A stretch of DNA of 64,000 nt from Oscillospiraceae bacterium (GTDB lineage Bacteria; Bacillota; Clostridia; Oscillospirales; CAG-272), in contig SVTT01000001.1 of the NCBI GenBank assembly GCA_015063625.1, positions 62,001-126,000 on the forward strand. Reading direction: 5' to 3'. Positions 1 through 8,100 of this stretch are shown one piece after another. Under the pieces are notes generated by a model that was not told where the DNA came from, ran no database searches, and saw only the letters and a program-made list of their open reading frames with translations. Every line of letters begins with the position of its first letter. Position 1 is the stretch's first letter. A program made the position numbers and the translations under genes.

Positions 1-2
1 TC

Positions 3-92
3 CCCGTGGCAGCTCTCATCGCCTTCCTCCTGCTTCGGGAGGAGCTGGGTGTGATATTCAGACGCTCCATCGGCTCAAAGGACAATTCCTGA
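3..92 (+). CDS. C-terminal end of a possible membrane protein (partial)
   Basis: Reading from base 3 gives about 29 codons up to a TGA at 90-92. The peptide has a hydrophobic stretch (PVAALIAFLLL) followed by a charged tail ending in SIGSKDNS. This looks like the last membrane helix and cytoplasmic tail of an integral membrane protein that begins before the window. The fragment is too short to assign a family. The alternative is that it is chance coding, because the other forward frames also stay open for part of this stretch. Confidence 0.33.
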   Translation, partial: PVAALIAFLLLREELGVIFRRSIGSKDNS

Positions 93-254
93 AGCCCAAA
101 TATCGTGTTATAAAACCGCAAGCTCCTTCGTTGACGGCGCTCCCCCCTCGTAATGATGCAGAATAATATTCGCAAATTTTACTAAGGAGATGGATGAAAG
201 GAATTCGCAAGAATTTCTGCCGAGAAAAATATCCGCATCGTTATCTTGGGATAG

Positions 255-283
255 AAACGTCATCCTTGTATGATGTCGTTTTT
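255..283 (+). terminator. Possible rho-independent terminator
   Basis: The stem AAACG-T-CATC pairs with GATG-T-CGTTT around a 7-base loop, with one internal T-T mismatch, and is followed by five Ts. It could end transcription of the gene cut off at the left edge, but it lies about 160 bases past that stop. The stretch 93-320 holds no other gene I can support. Confidence 0.4.
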
Positions 284-320
284 CAGTTTTGGCTCTGCAC
301 AGAATGAGGAGATCCTTTTT

Positions 321-998
321 TTAACAAAGCTCACGGAGTGTATCAAGCGCACCCTTTTCGATACGGCTGACGTAGGAGCGCGAGATGCCGAGCAGCTCTG
401 CCACCTCGCGCTGGGTGCGCGGCTCTGTGCCGTCCAGTCCGTAGCGGAGCACGACGATCTGTCGCTCCCGTTCCCCTAACACCGTGCCGACCAGTCTTCT
501 GATACGCAGAGATTTGATATGCGTGTCAACCTCCTCCTCCACATTGTCCTCGGTGGAGATGACGTCCATGTAGGTCAGCGGGTTCCCGTCGCGGTCAACG
601 TCAATGGTTTCGTGGATCGAAACCTCGGCTGACAGCTTTTTCTGCGAGCGAAAATGCATAAGGATCTCGTTTTGAATGCACTTGGCAGCGTAGGTGGCAA
701 ATCGCGCACCGTTGGTGGGGTTAAAGGTGTCCACCGCCTTGACCAGACCGATCGTGCCGATCGAAACGAGATCCTCTTGGTTTTTTGCCGTTCCGTAGTA
801 TTTTCTTACGATGTGCGATACGAGGCGCAGATTGTGAAGGATCAGCTTTTCTCGCGCCTGCATATTGCCCGCCGCCTTTGCGACAAAAGCCTCGCGCTCC
901 TCGCCCGCCTCCAGCGGCGGTGGGAAGCTCTGGGGGGAGCCGATGCCGAGTAAAAGGTGCACAGCGTTCAAGAGCAGTGAAATGAGCATGGAAAGCAT
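321..998 (-). CDS. sigK: RNA polymerase sporulation sigma factor SigK (pro-sigma-K)
   Basis: This 225-residue sigma-70 family protein is the late mother-cell sigma factor that drives coat and cortex maturation genes. Residues 1-18 form a hydrophobic pro-sequence (LISLLLNAVHLLLG). In the known family this is membrane-inserted and removed by the SpoIVFB protease. Region 2 carries HNLRLVSHIVRKYYG and EDLVSIGTIGLVKAVDTF, followed by FATYAAKCIQNEILMH. Region 4 ends with a helix-turn-helix, TQREVAELLGISRSYVSRIEK, which closely matches Bacillus SigK. The frame is uninterrupted, so there is no skin-type insertion. The start at 998 is supported by a GGAGGTGAT ribosome binding site about 7 bases upstream. 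The protein lacks the lysine-rich tail seen in Bacillus. Confidence 0.92.
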   Translation of the reverse strand: MLSMLISLLLNAVHLLLGIGSPQSFPPPLEAGEEREAFVAKAAGNMQAREKLILHNLRLVSHIVRKYYGTAKNQEDLVSIGTIGLVKAVDTFNPTNGARFATYAAKCIQNEILMHFRSQKKLSAEVSIHETIDVDRDGNPLTYMDVISTEDNVEEEVDTHIKSLRIRRLVGTVLGERERQIVVLRYGLDGTEPRTQREVAELLGISRSYVSRIEKGALDTLRELC

Positions 999-1342
999 AT
1001 TGTATCACCTCCAAAGAAATCATACTATGTATATGTTCTCTCGCCTGTCCGACATGACGCATTGCTCCACAGCTTTATATTTCCGACCTTCCATCGACAA
1101 AATCCCTCAGAGGCAGCGTGTTCTCCTTGAGGAGAGCACACCAAAGCCATGATCGTTTTGACGGGCAAGCTACGATAAGCTTCGCATCGTGATGGTTGGA
1201 TTTGTGGGGCTTGAGGTTAGATGGGCGATCATACCATAACATCTGCACAGCAAATTCATCACGGCACGCGCCGGCGAGCCTTATAACGCTGTGCTGAAAA
1301 ATGCGCAAAAATAGCAGGAATGTTCGATATGGTATAAATTTC
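999..1342. other. Gene-free interval between sigK and pfp
   Basis: I see no convincing gene on either strand. There is a short stem, GTGTTCTCCT/AGGAGAGCAC, at 1118-1139 (one wobble pair, no U tract) and an ACGAT/ATCGT inverted repeat near 1170. The sigK promoter must lie here on the minus strand. A sigma-E-type promoter is expected from the family, but I could not find a pair of boxes at the right spacing. Confidence 0.4.
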
Positions 1343-1371
1343 TTGACAGTGCGAAAAATATTTGATATACT
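1343..1371 (+). promoter_or_regulatory. Sigma-A promoter of pfp
   Basis: TTGACA at 1343-1348 and TATACT at 1366-1371 are separated by 17 bases. They lie about 40 bases before the pfp start codon. Confidence 0.85.
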
Positions 1372-1409
1372 TTCATCAAGCGCTTACTTTTTGCGGAGGT
1401 CAGTTGTCT

Positions 1410-2651
1410 ATGAAAAAGCTTTACGGAAACGCGGTCGTCGGTCAGTCGGGCGGTCCCACCGCCGCCATCAACGCCACGCTTGCGGGCGTGATCCGCGGTG
1501 TGCTGGAGGACGTGGGCGAGGGGGCGATCAAGACGCTTTACGGCATGAGAAACGGTGTGGAGGGGCTTCTTGAGGAGCGCCTTGTCAATTTGAATGAGCT
1601 CTTTGCAAGGGAAGAGAATATTGAAATGCTGGAGCACACGCCTGCGGCGGCGCTCGGCTCCTGCCGCAAAAAGCTGCCCAAGCCCGGTGAGAACGACGCG
1701 GTTTATGAGAAGCTGCTTTCGATCTTTCAAAAATACGATATCCGCTATTTCTTCTATATCGGCGGCAACGATTCGATGGATACGGTTGCCAAGCTCTCTG
1801 CTTATACCAAGGAGCACGACTATGAGATGTGTATTATGGGCGTGCCAAAGACCATCGATAACGATCTTGTGGTGACCGACCATACCCCTGGCTTCGGCTC
1901 TGCCGCGAAGTATATCGCGGTCACGGTGCAGGAGATCATCCGTGACTGTGCCGTATATACCGTGCCTGCCGTGACCATTGTGGAGATCATGGGACGTGAT
2001 GCGGGCTGGCTGACGGCAGCATCGGGCATCGGGCTTGCCGTGAACGGCATTGTGCCGGATCTGATTTATCTGCCCGAGCGTGCCTTTGATAAGGACGAAT
2101 TTTTCGAGGATGTGCGTGCCGCGCTGAAGAAGCATCCAAACGTGGTGATCGCCGTTTCCGAGGGCATCCGCTTTGCCGACGGCACTTATGTTTGCGAGGG
2201 CTTCGGCATCGCCTCGGTGGATGCCTTCGGCCATAAGCAGCTTTCGGGCACGGGAAAGGCACTTGAGGTGGCTGTGAAGAACGAGCTTGGCTGTAAGGTT
2301 CGCTCGGTCGAGCTGAATATCTCGCAGCGCTGTGCGGCACATATTGCTTCGGAAACCGATCTTGCCGAGTCCGTATCGGTCGGACGCGCAGCCGTTAAAG
2401 CGGCATCCGAGGGTGTGACCCGTGAGATGATGGTCATTGTGCGCGATTCCACAGAGCCCTATCGCTATCACGTTGATCACAGTGATGTTTCAAGGATCGC
2501 CAATCAGATCAAGAAGGTTCCTGCCGTCTACATCAATGAGCGCGGCAATCACATCACCGCGGAGTGTGCGGAGTACCTGTTGCCCCTGATCGCGGGCGAG
2601 GCTGCGCCGCGCTACCGTTCCGGACTTCCCGCATTTTTTGTCATTGAATAA
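1410..2651 (+). CDS. pfp: 6-phosphofructokinase, pyrophosphate-dependent type
   Basis: This 413-residue protein phosphorylates fructose 6-phosphate in glycolysis. The family motifs are GGND (residues 118-121), PKTIDND (146-152) and MGRDAGWL (from 194). In the PFK family, Gly at the positions of Asp121 and Lys147 means ATP use, whereas Asp and Lys there mark pyrophosphate use, so the donor is inferred to be PPi and the reaction near-reversible. The ATG at 1410 is chosen because GCGGAGG lies about 10 bases upstream and the next residues MKKLYGNAVVGQSGGPT fit the family start. An upstream in-frame ATG at 1362 would lie across the -10 box. The gene is monocistronic, with its own promoter and terminator. 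Confidence 0.92.
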   Translation: MKKLYGNAVVGQSGGPTAAINATLAGVIRGVLEDVGEGAIKTLYGMRNGVEGLLEERLVNLNELFAREENIEMLEHTPAAALGSCRKKLPKPGENDAVYEKLLSIFQKYDIRYFFYIGGNDSMDTVAKLSAYTKEHDYEMCIMGVPKTIDNDLVVTDHTPGFGSAAKYIAVTVQEIIRDCAVYTVPAVTIVEIMGRDAGWLTAASGIGLAVNGIVPDLIYLPERAFDKDEFFEDVRAALKKHPNVVIAVSEGIRFADGTYVCEGFGIASVDAFGHKQLSGTGKALEVAVKNELGCKVRSVELNISQRCAAHIASETDLAESVSVGRAAVKAASEGVTREMMVIVRDSTEPYRYHVDHSDVSRIANQIKKVPAVYINERGNHITAECAEYLLPLIAGEAAPRYRSGLPAFFVIE

Positions 2652-2670
2652 CGCGGAGCATCCCCCGAGA

Positions 2671-2710
2671 GGACGGCTCAGGCTTTTGCAACCTGAGCCG
2701 TCCTTTTTTT
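2671..2710 (+). terminator. Rho-independent terminator of pfp
   Basis: A perfect 12-bp stem, GGACGGCTCAGG/CCTGAGCCGTCC, with a 9-base loop is followed by seven Ts. Confidence 0.93.
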
Positions 2711-2712
2711 GC

Positions 2713-2742
2713 GTATATTTAATACCGTTTTGTGGGATATTA
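2713..2742 (+). promoter_or_regulatory. Candidate sigma-G (forespore) promoter of spoVAF
   Basis: GTATA at 2713-2717 fits the sigma-G -35 consensus GHATR. GATATTA at 2736-2742 matches six of seven positions of CATWHTA, with an 18-base spacer. It falls in the 55-base gap before spoVAF, just after the pfp terminator, and I see no sigma-A promoter there. SpoVAF belongs to a germination family that is known to be forespore-expressed. Confidence 0.6.
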
Positions 2743-2765
2743 TGACAAGACGGAGGAGATATCGT

Positions 2766-4166
2766 ATGGAACTGATGCAAAATTATACCGAAAACGTGAA
2801 GGGGCTTGAGGAGACCCTGCGCGTTGGTGAAAACTTTGACGTGCTCAAAAAGGTGCTTAAGATCGGCGAGGATGAGATCACCATGTTTTATATTGACGGT
2901 CTGATCAAGGACGGCGCCATGCAAAAGCTGTTTATCTATCTGCTTTCTCTGAGGAGTCTGCCGTGCGATGCCGAGCATTTTCTCAACGAAAATATGCCCT
3001 ACGTGGAGAGCTCGGTCAGCGGTGACAGAGAGCTTCTGGTGCAAATGGTGCTTTCCGGGGCAACCGTGCTGCTTGGCTCCACCTTTGGTAACAGAGCCCT
3101 GATCGTGGATGCCAGAACCTACCCTGCACGCGAAACGGCAGAGCCCGAAAACGACCGTGTGATGCGCGGCGCGCGCGACGGCTTTGTGGAAACGCTGATC
3201 TTCAATACCGCGCTGATCCGCCGCCGCGTGCGCGACCCGATGCTGACCATGCATTATGCCACGGTGGGAAGGGCATCAAAAAGCGATATCGTGGTCTGCT
3301 ACGTGAAGGGGCGTGCCGACGAGGGGCTGGTCACGCATATCAAGAAAAGGATCGCCTCGCTTGATACCGATGCACTGACCATGGGGCATCAGTCGCTTGC
3401 GGAAACGCTGATCAGGACAAGGTGGTATAATCCCTTTCCGAAGATCCGCTATACCGAGCGCCCCGACGTTGCCTCGGCACATCTTCTGGAGGGAAGCGTG
3501 ATCGTGCTGCTGGACAATTCGCCTGCCGCCATGATCCTGCCAACCGCCATTTTTGACTTCTTACAGGAGAATAATGACTTTTATCTGCCCCCCTTTACGG
3601 GCACCTATCTGCGCGTGGTGCGCCATTTGGTGTTTTGGCTGACGCTCTTTCTCACTCCCGTATGGTTTCTCGGCGTTCTCAATCCGCAGCTTGTGCCCGA
3701 ATGGCTGGCGTTTTCGCTGCCCTCGGAGCGAGGAACCGTTCCTGTGTATTTGCAGCTGCTGTTGGCGGAATTTGTCATCGACGGCTTGCGCATGGCATCG
3801 ATGAACACGCCCTCCATGCTCTCCAATTCGCTTTCGGTGGTGGGAGGACTCATTCTCGGTGAGTTTGCGGTCAGCGCGGGCTGGCTCATACCCGAGGTCA
3901 TTCTTTATATGTCCTTTGTTGCCATTGCCAATTTCACGCAAACCAGCTTTGAGCTTGGTTACGCGCTGAAGTTTATGCGCATCCTTTTGCTGACGCTGAC
4001 GGCATTCTTCAATATATGGGGCTTTGTGGGGGGTGTGATCCTCATTCTCGTGCTGATCGCAACCAATAAGACGGTCAATGGTGGCAGAAGCTATCTTTAC
4101 CCGCTGATCCCGTTTTCGGGGAAGGCACTGCTCTCGCTGTTTATTCGCCGAAAAAAGCGCTCTTGA
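2766..4166 (+). CDS. spoVAF: Spore germination protein of the GerA family, SpoVAF-like
   Basis: This 466-residue GerABA-family membrane protein belongs in the spore inner membrane and has a role in germinant-driven ion and dipicolinate release. The N-terminal soluble half (about residues 1-270) carries RDGFVETLIFNTALIRRRVRDP and RYTERPDVASAHLLEG, both of which are closer to SpoVAF than to GerAA. The C-terminal half (about 280-450) has four or five hydrophobic helices with an MASMNTPSMLSNSLS segment. The ATG at 2766 has GGAGGAG seven bases upstream, so the earlier in-frame ATGs are rejected. Its usual partners (spoVAA-AE, or gerAB and gerAC) are not adjacent, so it is an orphan here. It is preceded by a sigma-G-like promoter. 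Confidence 0.88.
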   Translation: MELMQNYTENVKGLEETLRVGENFDVLKKVLKIGEDEITMFYIDGLIKDGAMQKLFIYLLSLRSLPCDAEHFLNENMPYVESSVSGDRELLVQMVLSGATVLLGSTFGNRALIVDARTYPARETAEPENDRVMRGARDGFVETLIFNTALIRRRVRDPMLTMHYATVGRASKSDIVVCYVKGRADEGLVTHIKKRIASLDTDALTMGHQSLAETLIRTRWYNPFPKIRYTERPDVASAHLLEGSVIVLLDNSPAAMILPTAIFDFLQENNDFYLPPFTGTYLRVVRHLVFWLTLFLTPVWFLGVLNPQLVPEWLAFSLPSERGTVPVYLQLLLAEFVIDGLRMASMNTPSMLSNSLSVVGGLILGEFAVSAGWLIPEVILYMSFVAIANFTQTSFELGYALKFMRILLLTLTAFFNIWGFVGGVILILVLIATNKTVNGGRSYLYPLIPFSGKALLSLFIRRKKRS

Positions 4167-4191
4167 CTTTCCCCGTGCCTTTTGCTATACT
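4163..4191 (+). promoter_or_regulatory. Sigma-A promoter nested in the spoVAF stop
   Basis: TTGACT at 4163-4168 and TATACT at 4186-4191 are 17 bases apart. The TGA stop of spoVAF (4164-4166) lies inside the -35 hexamer. It drives the small membrane protein that starts at 4256. Confidence 0.78.
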
Positions 4192-4255
4192 GTTATCGTC
4201 GAAAGGGCTGTCAGATTTGACGCCGATCGGCAACAGAGGAAAGTGAGGCACAGAT

Positions 4256-4801
4256 ATGAAGGACGTCAAAAAAGAAACGAAGATCGACTCCACGCTGATC
4301 GTCGGTATCGTGGTCGTAGGGCTGACTCTCTTGGGGATTCTTGCCAGCGTGATCATTCCCTTTGCTGCGGAGAGTGTGAGGTTCAAGGGGATGGTCAAGG
4401 ATATCCTTCGCGGCGAATATGAATATATTTTGCTTTCGGATCCGCTTTATGAAAGTGAGGACGGGGATGAAGGTCTTGGCTTTGAGGTCAGATTGACCGA
4501 TGCGGAAATTGCGACCCTGCGTGCGTCGCTGAAAAAGGTGAGGGCAGGGGGATTTGACAATGAAACCAACGAGAAGAAGAATTCGGGTGCATGGGATCTT
4601 CAGCTGCAATGGCGCGGCAAAAACGGCGATCTGACCACGCTTTATTTTACCGACCGTGCCGCCTATTACGTGAAGGGCAACGACGTAATGCTCTTCAGTG
4701 CGGAGGACGAGAAGGCATACGCCGAATATTTCGCGCTCCTTGAGGAGCTGATCAAAACGCACGCCGAGGCGAGCGAGGAATGCCCCTCCTTGCCCGATTG
4801 A
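4256..4801 (+). CDS. Membrane-anchored protein of unknown function
   Basis: This 181-residue protein has a short lysine-rich cytoplasmic start, one hydrophobic helix at about residues 12-36 with no clear signal peptidase site, and a roughly 145-residue soluble domain that should lie outside the membrane. The domain alternates acidic and aromatic stretches (for example WDLQLQWRGKNGDLTTLYFTD), which suggests a small beta-rich fold. I recognise no family. It has its own sigma-A promoter and a strong terminator, so it is a single-gene unit independent of spoVAF. Confidence 0.78.
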   Translation: MKDVKKETKIDSTLIVGIVVVGLTLLGILASVIIPFAAESVRFKGMVKDILRGEYEYILLSDPLYESEDGDEGLGFEVRLTDAEIATLRASLKKVRAGGFDNETNEKKNSGAWDLQLQWRGKNGDLTTLYFTDRAAYYVKGNDVMLFSAEDEKAYAEYFALLEELIKTHAEASEECPSLPD

Positions 4802-4803
4802 CA

Positions 4804-4842
4804 CACACCGCCGTGAGCTCGCTCACGGCGGTGTGCTTTTTT
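4804..4842 (+). terminator. Rho-independent terminator
   Basis: A 14-bp perfect stem, CACACCGCCGTGAG/CTCACGGCGGTGTG, with a 4-base loop is followed by C and six Ts. Confidence 0.93.
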
Positions 4843-4957
4843 GTGTGTTTTTCACAACGCTGTGGAAAAATAGCACAAAAAATTCCCCTCGCCACCCTCT
4901 GTTTTGAGGAGGTCGGCGCTTGAATTTGTGTAAAACGGAGAAATTTTTGGCATGTAG

Positions 4958-4987
4958 TTGACCGACGACCGATATACAAAATATAAT
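4958..4987 (+). promoter_or_regulatory. Sigma-A promoter of the 1619-residue exported protein
   Basis: TTGACC at 4958-4963 and TATAAT at 4982-4987 are 18 bases apart. Transcription should begin near 4994, which leaves an untranslated leader of about 125 bases before the start codon. I see no other gene between 4843 and 5118. Confidence 0.72.
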
Positions 4988-5118
4988 ATGGATAATATCT
5001 ACCAACATAACCCAGGGCGGTTCGAAGCCGATCTTTGATCCTTCGTGCTCGGCTGCAATAAGATCCCTTGTGTGTCGGTTGAATGTTTGGTCCAGAATCT
5101 TTAAAAAGGAGAAAACAG

Positions 5119-8100
5119 ATGAAAAAACACGTTCGCTTGCTTTTGCTTGTAGCAACCGTTGTGGCACTGCTGGTGCTCACCGCAGTGATGGCGTCTGCCG
5201 CGACCCCTTATCAGGTCGAGGGTGGCAGCAGCTATGCCACGCTTGCCGAGGCGGTCAGTGCGGTTCCGGCTGGCGGCACCATCACGCTGACGGCTGACGT
5301 GACCGAGAATTCGATGGTCACGCTGAATCGGGCAATAACGTATACCATTGACTTTTCCACCCACACCGTGACCTTTAGCGCGAAGCAGGGTCTTCTGGTT
5401 AGTGAGGGAACGGTCACCGTCAGGGGCGGTGTTCTGACGCAGAGCTCGTCGCTTTATACGGGCACTACGGATGCGATCATTTGTGTCGCCGCAGCGAATG
5501 ACATGACGCTGACCATTGACGGCACCACCTTCAGGGGCGGCTGCTCGCAGCTCAATCTTACCAATACGGGCAAGGCGACCGTCAATATTTATAACGCCGT
5601 CTTCGGTGACGGCACCGATCCGATCAGGCGTGCGCTGATCAACTGCAATAACGGTTCTGTCCCGAATGCCGACACGCTGAACATTCACAGCGGCACCTTC
5701 ACCAACAACGTGAATCTGGATATGGGTATGATCAACGCGGCAGGCATGAATGTCAATATCTACGGCGGTACCTTCACCTCGGTTTACGGCAAGAATATCA
5801 TCCGTCTGGCTGATGCTGACCGCGTCTCCGTGGTGAGCATCGAGGGCGGCAGCTTCACGATGCAGCAGGGGGGCATTATCATTGATTTGACCTCACCAGC
5901 ATCTAATCACGGCGAGGTGACCATCACGGGCGGAACCTTCACGGGCGGAAGCCGTCAGATCGACGTCGGCGGGCAGAACGAGCTGACGATCTCCGCAAGC
6001 ACCAAGGTGGCAGGTGAGCCCCGCTTCGGTCTTGGCACGGTTACCGATGCAGTGATCGGCACGCGCAATGCTGGAGATCAGTCCATAAACGGCGTGAGGG
6101 ATGCACTTGTTACCGTCAACGGCGGTACCTTCATTCTCAACGGCATCAGAACGACAGAGGAAACAACCGATTCCGATGGCAAAAGCGAGGATATCTTTGG
6201 CAACCAGCTCTATAAGGTCACGCTTGCAAACTATCGCATCTTCCACCTTGCGGGTGGTGATTGTGTCATCAATGGCGGCACCTTCACGCTGACCGATGAG
6301 GGCGTGGACGATACGGGTGTCAACTTCCCGGGAACCGGGAAGCCTCTGGAGCAGAGGATCTTCAACATGGATGATAACGACGTCATCTCGGATCTGACCA
6401 TCAAGGGCGGTACCTTTACCACCTCGGCACATACGGTTGCCATTGTGTATTACGCAGCCCGCCACGTCGATCGGGCGGATATCGGAAAGCTGCCCTCAAT
6501 CAGCATTTCGGGCGGCGAGTTCCACGCGCTGCTGGGCGGCAGGATCCTTGATCTCAGTGCGGGTAAATCGGGCAAGGTAACCGTTGAGGTCAGCGACGGT
6601 GTCTTTGAAGGAAAGGGCGATTGCCTGATCTGGGTGTCCTTGCCCTCTGCCACCTCCACGCTTTCGATCACGGGCGGCACCTTCACGCTGCTTGAAAACG
6701 AAAGCCTGAACGGCGGTGCCATTCTTCGTACAGGCTCCAATACCTATGTTGATTCCACCACTCCGCTGACCGATCCTACCAAGGTGCACTTTGCGTCTGC
6801 CGTCAGCATCTCGATCACGGGCGGTCTGTTTATCGACGACCGTTCCTCCAACGACCAGATCGTGGATGCCTCGGTCGGAACCTCAAACATCACGGTGGGT
6901 GCGGCAACCCTGCTTTCCCGTTATGCACAGCCTTATTTCGTCAAGGCGGCATCCGATGCACAAACCATTTCCATGACGCGTAATACCCTCAAATACTTCT
7001 ACCTTACCGAGGAGTATTACGCCTACACGGCAAGCACCGCAACCGATCCCTCCAAGGCGCCCACCATGCGCGAGGGTGCGACCATCCGCGTCGTCACCGA
7101 TGAGGAGGGCATCCGCTTTACCTCAAGTGTGCCGAATTCCTTCCTTGCCACGCTTTCGAGCTATGAGCTCCATACCATCATTGCTCCCGTCGATTTCGTC
7201 AATGCGGCAGGCGCCTTTACCAAGGCGGCACTGGAGGCATATGCACAGCGGAATTATGCCGGCGACACCTCCAGGGTCTTTGTCGATATCAAGGCAGAAA
7301 ACAGTATCGCGGTCAGCGGTGACGTCACCACCTTCAACGGCTGTATCATCAAGCTTCGCACCGTCAACTACGACCGTGATTTCGCGGCGATCTCCTACGT
7401 GCTCGATAAGGGTACGGGCAAGATCTATTACGGTGCATACGATCCCTCCCGTCAGGTTCGCTCCTTTGCCAACGTTGCTGCCGAGGCGCTTTCGGATACC
7501 AAAACGAGCGTGGAAGGGAATTATACCGTTCGCTCGGTTCTTAAGACCTCCGAATACAGCCCCTACACCTCCGCGGCACAGAATAAGATGATGACCGTTG
7601 CAGGTCTTGGCGAGGGTGATGTGATCGCTGAGAAAGCAGTCACTGTCGGCAGCTCCTGGGGCGTGGTGTATGCAAGCGGCGCTTCTGCCAACCTTGTTTC
7701 CAAGATCAATGCCATGGCAAGCAGCTACGGCATTACGACGATCAACGGCAGCACCATGACCAATGAGATCCTGATCGGCAAGACGGGCAGGACCGAAACC
7801 AATACGGCGCTTGCAAGGATCAGCGGCAACGGCTACTTTGTCGGTATCATCGGCAACAAGATCGTTGCGGTCGGCACCACCAATCTGCTGACCATGACGG
7901 CAGTCGACGTTCTGATGCGGAATTACAGTGCGGGCTCCCTGCAGGAGGCGCTTGTCTGTGATCTTCCTCTTCTTACACTGAATGCCGATACCTCCTTCAT
8001 GTTCTCCCGTTACCGCGACGGTAATCTCGAGCTCGGCTATGAGTGGGGCTACAATCATGATCACTACTTCTCAACCAGCAACATCAATACCGAGTATGCC

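Noticed and set aside
270-479. 69-codon plus-strand frame over the end of sigK
   Set aside because: Mostly antisense to the highly conserved region 4 of sigK, with no ribosome binding site.
1118-1139. Hairpin taken as a terminator in the sigK-pfp gap
   Set aside because: The stem has a two-base loop and no T run, and no gene ends nearby.
1075-1308. 77-codon minus-strand frame in the sigK-pfp gap
   Set aside because: No ribosome binding site and no recognisable motif. The region looks noncoding.
1281-2480. 399-codon open frame on the minus strand opposite pfp, and similar long antisense frames opposite the exported protein, the aminotransferase, alaS, mraY and others
   Set aside because: They lie wholly opposite genes with clear family motifs, their peptides are rich in His, Arg and Gly with no known motif, and they have no ribosome binding sites. 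They are a by-product of the codon use of the real genes.
5430-6850. CRISPR or short tandem DNA repeat suggested by recurring GGCGGTACCTTCA-like strings
   Set aside because: Spacing is irregular and copies diverge as codons would. The pattern is explained by the beta-helix peptide repeat.
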